Below, one piece after another: positions 1-5,143 of a DNA stretch of 5,143 nt (the stretch's first letter is position 1; each line of letters starts with the position of its first letter). Position numbers and translations under genes: made by a program. Source of the DNA: Dysgonamonadaceae bacterium (GTDB lineage: Bacteria; Bacteroidota; Bacteroidia; Bacteroidales; Azobacteroidaceae); the NCBI GenBank assembly GCA_031256015.1, contig JAIRRK010000146.1, positions 1 through 5,143 on the forward strand, given 5' to 3'. The notes beneath the pieces were generated by a model, which was not told the origin of the DNA, searched no databases, and saw only the letters and a program-made list of their open reading frames with translations.

Positions 1-498
1 GATACCATTTGGGGATTAGGATGCGATGCCACCAATCAGGATGCGGTGAAAAAGTTGTACTCCATCAAACAAAGAGACGACCGAAAAGCAATGTTGGTTC
101 TAATCGATTCGATTGATTACTTGGAATATTATGTTGAGGATGTTCCGGAAATAGCGGCCGATTTGATTGAAGTGTCGGAAAAACCTCTGACAATCATCTA
201 TTCGGGAGCGAAAAACATGGCGTCGAATTTAATTGCTCCGGATGGAACCATCGGAATCAGAATCACTCGCGAAAATTTTTCCAATTCGCTTTGCAAATGC
301 TTGAGAAGACCTGTCGTTGCTACTTCCGCGAATATAAGCAATGCGCCGTCTCCGGCATCTTTTTCGGAAATACAAAAAGAAATCATCGATTCGGTCGATT
401 ATGTTGTCAATTACAGACAGGAAGAAAATACGAAAAATAAGGCTTCAAGTATTATCAAGTTGAATAAGAACGGTGTCGTAACAATTATCCGCCCATAA
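1..498 (+). CDS. L-threonylcarbamoyladenylate synthase-like protein, Sua5/YciO/YrdC family (5' end missing)
   Basis: Members of this family make threonylcarbamoyl-AMP from threonine, bicarbonate and ATP in the cytoplasm, the first step of the t6A37 modification of ANN-decoding tRNAs. The frame is open from base 1 and starts inside the conserved N-terminal motif: DTIWGLGCDATN is visible, normally preceded by YPT and about 20 more residues. The 165 residues seen plus about 25 missing ones fit the single-domain (TsaC/YrdC) form of roughly 190 residues, without the extra C-terminal Sua5 domain. Visible family motifs are KQR at residues 23-25 of the fragment, KPLTIIY near 61-67, GTIGIRI near 82-88, TSANIS near 108-113 and KASSII near 147-152. 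The stop codon overlaps the ATG of the next gene by one base (TAATG), which suggests translational coupling. The YciO branch has not been shown to have the same activity and cannot be fully excluded. The GTG at base 46 is an internal codon, not the start. Confidence 0.9.
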   Translation, partial: DTIWGLGCDATNQDAVKKLYSIKQRDDRKAMLVLIDSIDYLEYYVEDVPEIAADLIEVSEKPLTIIYSGAKNMASNLIAPDGTIGIRITRENFSNSLCKCLRRPVVATSANISNAPSPASFSEIQKEIIDSVDYVVNYRQEENTKNKASSIIKLNKNGVVTIIRP

Positions 499-1916
499 TG
501 GAAAAACGAACGCAATTAATAAAATACATTGTTTCCGACCTTTTAACGGCTTCTTCGGCTTGGTTTGCTTTCAACGTTGTCAGATATTATTTAATTGCTC
601 AATACGAAGGATTTTCTCTTCTACGGGATTTCATGAAATACGAACAAGTGGTGAAGGGACAGGTTGTTATTCCTTTTATATGGCTTGTACTTCATTATTA
701 TTCGGGATATTATAATAAGCCTTTGGAAAAATCGCGATTACAAGAGTTCTTGACGACTCTTCAGATTGCAATTATCGGTACGATTGTTATATTCTTTACC
801 CTTTTACTGAAAAATTTACCTCATTCTTTCCTTATTTATTACGAACAATTTTCATGTTTATTCTTTTTCTCTTTTACTCTTACCTATATCGGCCGGATTA
901 TCATCACTTCTCAAACGGCTCGGAAAGCTCAAAAACGGGAGTGGACCATTAAAGCCTTGATTTTGGGAAACGGAGCAAGAGCTTCAACCATCAAAAAAGA
1001 ACTCGAAAAATCTTCCTTTTCTCTGGGATATACCATACAGGGATTCATCAATGTCGATTCCGTATTACCTAACTCAAGCAACATCCATTTGGATACAATA
1101 GGAAACATTGACGATTTAAACGCTATCATACAACAAAATCAGACAGAGGAACTTATTATCGCTACTGAAGCGGAAGATAACGATTCGCTGATGAAACTGT
1201 TGTATTCTCTATATCAATATAAACTGCCGGTTAAATTACCGTTGGCTTTTTCCAAATTACTTACGGGAAATTTGAAAATGAAGACAATCGCCGGATTTCC
1301 GTTAATAGATATTACGAGCAACAATTTTTCGGAAGCCGAGAAAAACATAAAATTTTCGATAGATAAGATTATTTCTGTATTTGTTTTATTATTTTTGTCC
1401 CCCGTTTATTTGTACTTAATGATTCGGGTCAAATTAGATTCTCCCGGTCCGATATTTCTTAAACAGGAAAGAATCGGCTTCAGAGGGAAACCTTTTATCA
1501 TATACAAATTTCGGACAATGAAATTTGATGCGGAAAAAGACGGCCCTCAATTATCTACGGTAAACGATGAAAGAATTACTCCCTACGGACGAAAAATGAG
1601 AAAATATCGATTGGATGAACTTCCTCAGTTTTGGAATGTCTTAAAAGGAGATATGGCTTTGGTCGGACCTCGTCCGGAAAGAAAATATTATATTGATAGC
1701 ATCATTAAAGAAGCTCCTTATTATTACCTGCTTCACAATGTTCGTCCCGGAATTACTTCGTGGGGAATGGTAAAATACGGTTATGCTTCCAATTTGAAAG
1801 AAATGATAGAAAGAATGCAATACGATATTCTATACTACGAAAATATGTCGTTGGCATTGGATGTGAAAATTTTAATTTATACAATAAGAACTATAGTCAC
1901 CGGGAAAGGTATTTAA
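498..1916 (+). CDS. Polyprenyl-phosphate sugar-1-phosphate transferase (exopolysaccharide/O-antigen initiating, WbaP/WcaJ type)
   Basis: This 472-residue membrane enzyme should transfer a sugar-1-phosphate from a UDP-sugar to undecaprenyl phosphate at the inner membrane, the first step of O-antigen, capsule or exopolysaccharide assembly. The layout is that of the large polytopic class: four hydrophobic segments (about 10-32, 55-72, 86-105, 112-137), a Rossmann-like middle domain beginning with the glycine-rich LILGNGAR (154-161), then a fifth membrane helix (about 288-309) with a Ser-Pro break at 301-302, as expected of a re-entrant helix. The C-terminal bacterial sugar transferase domain shows LKQERIGFRGKPF (321-333), YKFRTM (336-341), the catalytic Asp-Glu pair 373-374 within LDELPQFWN, GDMALVGPRPE (384-394) and RPGIT (416-420). 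All key residues are present, so it should be active. The ATG overlaps the upstream stop by one base, and there is no clear Shine-Dalgarno sequence. The sugar (Gal, Glc or another) cannot be read from the sequence. No other polysaccharide genes (flippase, polymerase, further glycosyltransferases) lie in this window. Confidence 0.93.
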   Translation: MEKRTQLIKYIVSDLLTASSAWFAFNVVRYYLIAQYEGFSLLRDFMKYEQVVKGQVVIPFIWLVLHYYSGYYNKPLEKSRLQEFLTTLQIAIIGTIVIFFTLLLKNLPHSFLIYYEQFSCLFFFSFTLTYIGRIIITSQTARKAQKREWTIKALILGNGARASTIKKELEKSSFSLGYTIQGFINVDSVLPNSSNIHLDTIGNIDDLNAIIQQNQTEELIIATEAEDNDSLMKLLYSLYQYKLPVKLPLAFSKLLTGNLKMKTIAGFPLIDITSNNFSEAEKNIKFSIDKIISVFVLLFLSPVYLYLMIRVKLDSPGPIFLKQERIGFRGKPFIIYKFRTMKFDAEKDGPQLSTVNDERITPYGRKMRKYRLDELPQFWNVLKGDMALVGPRPERKYYIDSIIKEAPYYYLLHNVRPGITSWGMVKYGYASNLKEMIERMQYDILYYENMSLALDVKILIYTIRTIVTGKGI

Positions 1917-1937
1917 TTTTAGCATACACAATGTTTT

Positions 1938-3752
1938 ATGGAAGTAAAAACTTGGTTTGACCATGTATTGGAATGGCGGGAAAAATTTATTAAAGAGAAA
2001 CATTTCATTCTTATATTAAGCCTTGTAATCGGGATATTAACGGCTTCTGCAGCTGCTCTTTTGAAAGGAGCCATCCACTTTATCCAGCATTTTATCACAG
2101 AACGAATGGATGAAACGGAAGCCAATTGGCTGTATTTAGTATACCCGATTGCCGGTATTTTGATTGCCGGTTTATTTGTGAAATACATAGTGAAAGACGA
2201 TATAGGACACGGCGTTACCAAGATTCTTTATGCCATTTCTCAGCGGAAAAGCCGAATCAAACCTCACAATACATGGTCTTCATTGGTTGCCAGTTCCATT
2301 ACCATCGGACTGGGAGGATCGGTTGGAGCGGAAGCTCCTATTGTTCTGACCGGTTCTGCTATCGGATCAAATCTGGGACGATTATTCAAGATGGAACAAA
2401 AAACATTGATGCTTTTGGTCGGTTGCGGTGCCGCCGGAGCCATTGCCGGAATATTCAAAGCTCCGATTGCCGGATTACTTTTTACGATTGAAGTTCTAAT
2501 GCTTGATCTGACGACAGCCTCTGTCCTTCCCTTGTTGATTTCATCGGTCACGGCAGCTACTGTGTCATACATTTATTCCGGACAAGAAGCCATGTTTAAA
2601 TTCACTCAAACTCAAGAATTTATTATTGAAAGGATTCCGTATGTCGTTATCTTGGGTGTTGTTTGCGGTTTAATTGCGTTGTTTTTTACCCGTGCGATGA
2701 GTTGGATCGAAGGCATTTTCGGCAGTCTGAAAACTTTTTGGAAAAAATTCTTCTTAGGAGCCGTCATATTGAGTGTTCTGATTTTTTTATTTCCTCCTTT
2801 TTACGGAGAAGGCTATGATACCATAGAAACATTACTCAAAGGAAGCTGCGAAGGCATACTCGACCGAAGTTTGTTCTATGATTACCAAAATTCTTTCGGA
2901 ACGGTTTTTATCTTTCTGATATTCATCATATTTCTAAAAGTTTTTGCATCCAGTGCCACAAACGGAGGCGGAGGATGCGGAGGAATTTTCGCTCCTTCTC
3001 TATTCTTAGGCTCTATTATCGGATTTGCATTCGCCTTCACTTTTAATCATTTCAGCGAAGCTGCCGCATCATTTCATTTTTTGTCGGTTGATTATCTTCC
3101 GGAAGAAAACTTCGCTTTGATGGGAATGGCCGGTACAATGGCTGCAATTATGCACTCTCCTCTTACGGCGGTCTTCCTTATTGCCGAATTAACCGGCGGG
3201 TTCGATTTGTTTTTGCCGCTGATGATTGTGGCAATCAGCGCGTATTTCACTATTTTGTTATTTGAGAAACACAGTATTTATTCCATCCGATTGGCTAAAA
3301 AAGGCGAATTATTAACTCACGACAAAGACAAAGCCGTATTGACTTTGCTTAATTGTGAAACCGTAATAGAAAACGATTTTCTCACCGTAACTACCGACAT
3401 GAGTTTGGGAGATATGGTTAAAGTGATTGCCCAATCGCGACGAAATGTTTTCCCGGTAATCGACGGAAATAATGTTTTGCGGGGAGTTGTTCTCTTGGAT
3501 AATATTAGAAATATCATGTTTCGTCCGGAGTTATATAATCGATTTGAAGTGAAGAAATTTATGATTTCTCCTCCCGGAAAAATCAATGTTTCCATGTCGA
3601 TGGATAAAGTAATGCAGTTATTTGAAGATACAAAAGCATGGAATCTGCCGGTAGTTGACGACGCCGGACATTATTTAGGTTTCATTTCCAAATCGAAAAT
3701 ATTCAATGCCTACAGAGATGTACTGCAACAGAATTTTTCGGAGGATACTTGA
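1938..3752 (+). CDS. ClC-family chloride channel/transporter with C-terminal CBS pair
   Basis: This 604-residue inner-membrane protein combines a ClC anion-transport domain (about 20-455) with two CBS domains (about 473-530 and 540-596), which in this family often bind adenine nucleotides and adjust gating. The first ion-path loop reads GHGV (90-93) where the classic motif is GSGIP. The second reads GSVGAEAP (127-134) and holds the gating glutamate at E132. The helix after KAPIAGLLF has E185 followed by V186, so the inner proton-pathway glutamate (E203 of E. coli ClC-ec1) appears to be valine. The third motif is GGIFAPSLFLG (348-358), and the ion-coordinating tyrosine is Y448 in SIYSI. It is longer than the CBS-less E. 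coli protein (473 residues) because of the CBS region. Whether it is a channel or a proton-coupled exchanger is not settled. It lies 21 bases after the sugar transferase gene with no terminator visible between, so co-transcription is likely. The ATG at 1931 is in another frame and was not used as the start. Confidence 0.95.
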   Translation: MEVKTWFDHVLEWREKFIKEKHFILILSLVIGILTASAAALLKGAIHFIQHFITERMDETEANWLYLVYPIAGILIAGLFVKYIVKDDIGHGVTKILYAISQRKSRIKPHNTWSSLVASSITIGLGGSVGAEAPIVLTGSAIGSNLGRLFKMEQKTLMLLVGCGAAGAIAGIFKAPIAGLLFTIEVLMLDLTTASVLPLLISSVTAATVSYIYSGQEAMFKFTQTQEFIIERIPYVVILGVVCGLIALFFTRAMSWIEGIFGSLKTFWKKFFLGAVILSVLIFLFPPFYGEGYDTIETLLKGSCEGILDRSLFYDYQNSFGTVFIFLIFIIFLKVFASSATNGGGGCGGIFAPSLFLGSIIGFAFAFTFNHFSEAAASFHFLSVDYLPEENFALMGMAGTMAAIMHSPLTAVFLIAELTGGFDLFLPLMIVAISAYFTILLFEKHSIYSIRLAKKGELLTHDKDKAVLTLLNCETVIENDFLTVTTDMSLGDMVKVIAQSRRNVFPVIDGNNVLRGVVLLDNIRNIMFRPELYNRFEVKKFMISPPGKINVSMSMDKVMQLFEDTKAWNLPVVDDAGHYLGFISKSKIFNAYRDVLQQNFSEDT

Positions 3753-3764
3753 TAAATGTTTCCG

Positions 3765-4814
3765 TCAATATTCCCTGTAAAAATCCAGAGCTTCTTCAAT
3801 TTCCTGTTTCGAGGCAGTTTGGTTAATGACAATATCTCCGACCGATTTCAATAAAGTGAAATTAATTTCTTCCGATTCGTTCTTTTTGTCGTGTTGCATC
3901 AGTTCATATAAACGGGAATATTGCTCACATTCCAAAGGAAATTTACCGTAATTTCCTTTTATGAAACGTGTTACTTTTATTAAATCGTTTTTGTCAAAGT
4001 TCAGTTTAATAAAAGAAAGATAAAGTTCGCAAATCATTCCCCAAGCGACCGCATAGCCATGTAAAATAGGTTTATTCAGTTCGTAAGAAAAACTTTCGAA
4101 AGCATGACCGAAAGTATGTCCTAAATTTAACGCTTTCCTGATTCCTTGTTCTGTCGGATCTTCTTTTACTATTTGTTCCTTTATCAGTACTGATTCGAAT
4201 AGCAACCGGTTCAGTTGTTTATAATCGATATTTTCCAAATCGAAAGACAAAACAGCATTCAAATTCGGAGAAGAGTTCAGTAAAGAATGTTTAATCATTT
4301 CGGCATAACCCGATAGCAGATTTGAAGTATCCAATGTTTCGAAAAATTCCGAATAAATGAAAACGGCCATTGCCGGGGCGAAAGTTCCGATTTCGTTTTT
4401 CAATCCATTGAAATTGATTCCGGTTTTTCCTCCGACGGCAGCATCAACAGCTCCCAATAAAGTGGTAGGAATATTGATAAACCGAATTCCTCTTTTGAAA
4501 GTCGAAGCGGCAAAACCTCCCAAATCGGTCAACATTCCCCCTCCGAGATTAATCATGACAGATTTCCGATTGGCCCTATTTTCGGAAAGAAATTGCCATA
4601 CCTTACTTAACGATTCGATTTTTTTATTCTCATCACCGGCAAGAATAATGCATTTCTTTGCTGTTTTTATTTCCGGTATCGTTTGAATTTTATGAAAACA
4701 ATTCGTGTAAGTGATTTCGTCACAGAGGACAAACAGTCCATTATAATTCAAACTTTTCAGAAAAGCAGACAAATCTTTATTGATATTATTTGCACGAATA
4801 ATCTGTTGTTTCAT
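3765..4814 (-). CDS. aroB: 3-dehydroquinate synthase
   Basis: AroB converts DAHP (3-deoxy-D-arabino-heptulosonate 7-phosphate) to 3-dehydroquinate, the second step of the shikimate pathway to aromatic amino acids. It is a cytoplasmic, NAD- and metal-dependent enzyme. The ATG at 4814 gives 349 residues, the normal length. Visible in order are GDENK (60-64), the NAD-binding loop LGGGMLTDLGGF (90-101), PTTLLGAVDAAVGGKTG (116-132), KNEIGTFAP (139-147), GYAEMIKH (169-176), LNLGHTFGHAFE (229-240) and ILHGYA (250-255). By analogy with the Aspergillus nidulans enzyme, the zinc ligands are E172, H233 and H252, and H237 is the catalytic histidine. No key residue is missing. An in-frame TTG at 4823 would add three residues (MNR), but the ATG is the simpler choice and its product begins MKQQ. 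The gene converges on the ClC gene with 12 bases between the two stop codons, and no terminator is visible there. It is probably transcribed alone from the promoter at 4847-4854. Confidence 0.97.
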   Translation of the reverse strand: MKQQIIRANNINKDLSAFLKSLNYNGLFVLCDEITYTNCFHKIQTIPEIKTAKKCIILAGDENKKIESLSKVWQFLSENRANRKSVMINLGGGMLTDLGGFAASTFKRGIRFINIPTTLLGAVDAAVGGKTGINFNGLKNEIGTFAPAMAVFIYSEFFETLDTSNLLSGYAEMIKHSLLNSSPNLNAVLSFDLENIDYKQLNRLLFESVLIKEQIVKEDPTEQGIRKALNLGHTFGHAFESFSYELNKPILHGYAVAWGMICELYLSFIKLNFDKNDLIKVTRFIKGNYGKFPLECEQYSRLYELMQHDKKNESEEINFTLLKSVGDIVINQTASKQEIEEALDFYREY

Positions 4815-4846
4815 CCTGTTCAATTGTAAAATATGAAGATCCGGAA

Positions 4847-4854
4847 CAAAAGTA
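4847..4854 (-). promoter_or_regulatory. Probable aroB promoter, Bacteroides-type -7 element
   Basis: Read on the minus strand these bases are TACTTTTG, a perfect match to the Bacteroides sigma-ABfr -7 consensus TAnnTTTG. They lie 32 bases before the aroB ATG, giving a predicted 5' leader of about 25 bases. No TTTG -33 element is visible at the usual 19-21 base spacing, so the call rests on the -7 element and its position. Confidence 0.55.
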
Positions 4855-4874
4855 GGAAAAATACACCGAATTTA

Positions 4875-4905
4875 TTTGTCATTTCCAAAAAATAACGTAC
4901 TTTTG
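4875..4905 (+). promoter_or_regulatory. Promoter of tRNA-Leu, Bacteroides-type -33/-7
   Basis: TTTG at 4875-4878 and TACTTTTG at 4898-4905 match both Bacteroides primary sigma factor elements (TTTG and TAnnTTTG), and the 19-base spacing is ideal. Transcription should start at about 4910-4913, a few bases before the mature tRNA 5' end at 4916. Confidence 0.8.
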
Positions 4906-4915
4906 CAGCGCGTAA

Positions 4916-4999
4916 GCCCGGATGGCGGAATTGGTAGACGCGCTGGTCTCAAACACCAGTGTCAGCAATGACATGCCGGTTCGATCCCGGCTCCGGGTA
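4916..4999 (+). tRNA. tRNA-Leu (anticodon CAA, decodes UUG)
   Basis: The 84-base gene folds as a class II tRNA. The acceptor stem pairs GCCCGGA (4916-4922) with TCCGGGT (4992-4998), with a G-U pair at the end, and A4999 is the discriminator base. The D-loop contains TTGGTAG. The anticodon stem CTGGT/ACCAG (4943-4947 and 4955-4959) encloses loop CTCAAAC with anticodon CAA at 4950-4952. The long variable arm TGTCA-GCAA-TGACA (4960-4973) is typical of leucine tRNAs. The T-arm is GCCGG-TTCGATC-CCGGC (4975-4991). The next bases are CAG, so CCA is not encoded and must be added after transcription. The gene has its own promoter upstream and a terminator 14 bases downstream, so it appears to be a single-gene transcription unit divergent from aroB. 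Confidence 0.97.
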
Positions 5000-5013
5000 C
5001 AGAGCAAAAAATT

Positions 5014-5053
5014 AAGCCCTTGTAAATCAGCAGGTTTCAGGGGCTTTTTATTT
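5014..5053 (+). terminator. Intrinsic terminator of tRNA-Leu
   Basis: AAGCCCTTG (5014-5022) pairs with CAGGGGCTT (5038-5046) with one G-U pair. After a single bulged T (5023), AAATC (5024-5028) pairs with GGTTT (5033-5037) around an AGCA loop. This stem of about 14 base pairs runs into a T-rich tail (TTTTTATTT, 5045-5053), the classic Rho-independent form. Confidence 0.85.
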
Positions 5054-5057
5054 GTCG

Positions 5058-5076
5058 CGGAACGAATTACGGAACG
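5058..5076 (+). repeat. Two CGGAACG direct repeats downstream of tRNA-Leu
   Basis: CGGAACG occurs at 5058-5064 and again at 5070-5076, start to start 12 bases apart, just after the tRNA terminator. Short direct repeats at such pitch beside a tRNA 3' end can be binding sites for a tyrosine recombinase of an integrated element, but that role is inferred only. The rest of the segment up to 5143 has no convincing gene, though a frame from ATG 5099 is open to the window end. Confidence 0.4.
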
Positions 5077-5143
5077 TTTGAGGCTCACCAGCAAAATCAT
5101 GTGTTTAAGCATAAATATTGGTCAATCTAAACAGAAAGAAATT

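Noticed and set aside
46..48. GTG as the start codon of the YrdC-family gene
   Set aside because: The frame is open upstream to base 1 and encodes the conserved DTIWGLGCDATN motif there, so the true start lies outside the window.
1919..2572. Several frames on both strands within the 5' half of the ClC gene
   Set aside because: They overlap the conserved ClC coding sequence and show no family motif or start context of their own.
3730..3770. Hairpin CGGA...TCCG between the converging ClC and aroB genes as a shared terminator
   Set aside because: The stem is only about four base pairs with a long loop, and no T-tract follows it on either strand.
4357..4686. Plus-strand 109-residue frame inside aroB
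   Set aside because: It is antisense to conserved aroB motifs (NAD loop, GGKTG) and its proline-rich translation is what such motifs give when read in reverse.
4815..4823. TTG at 4823 as the aroB start
   Set aside because: It adds only three residues (MNR) of no family value. The ATG at 4814 is in frame and gives a normal-length protein.
4879..5112. Minus-strand 77-residue frame over the tRNA
   Set aside because: It runs antisense across the tRNA-Leu gene and its terminator, a well-known source of spurious protein calls.
1..5143. CRISPR array, insertion sequence, riboswitch or novel defence system
   Set aside because: There are no regularly spaced repeats, no transposase or terminal inverted repeats and no long structured leader. 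Nearly all of the sequence is explained by recognised genes, the tRNA and their signals.

Overview
The window looks like an ordinary chromosomal stretch from an AT-rich member of the Bacteroidota, most likely the order Bacteroidales. The case rests on three things: two perfect copies of the Bacteroides -7 promoter element (TACTTTTG, consensus TAnnTTTG), start codons without a clear Shine-Dalgarno sequence, and a tRNA gene without an encoded CCA end. Protein motifs also fit that phylum. Genus and species cannot be decided from this sequence.

Left part (1-3752, + strand): three genes in one direction form a tight, probable operon. The first is the 3' part of a Sua5/YciO/YrdC-family gene (threonylcarbamoyl-AMP synthase type, tRNA t6A modification), cut by the window edge. 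It overlaps by one base a gene for a membrane polyprenyl-phosphate sugar-1-phosphate transferase, the enzyme type that starts O-antigen, capsule or exopolysaccharide repeat units. After 21 bases comes a ClC-family chloride channel or transporter with a C-terminal CBS-domain pair. The three functions do not form an evident pathway, so co-transcription is clearer than joint function.

Middle (3765-4814, - strand): aroB, the 3-dehydroquinate synthase of the shikimate pathway, converges on the ClC gene with only 12 bases between the stop codons. Its zinc ligands and catalytic histidine are present.

Right part (4815-5143): a 101-base intergenic region carries divergent promoters, one for aroB and one for tRNA-Leu(CAA). 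The tRNA is followed by a strong intrinsic terminator, then about 90 bases with no convincing gene. These contain two CGGAACG direct repeats 12 bases apart and a short open frame that runs off the window end. A tRNA 3' end followed by short direct repeats is a common setting for integrated elements, but no integrase is visible.

I found no strong evidence of a previously undescribed system. The best leads are the possible element boundary after the tRNA, the altered ion-path residues of the ClC protein, and the sugar transferase coupled to a tRNA-modification gene.
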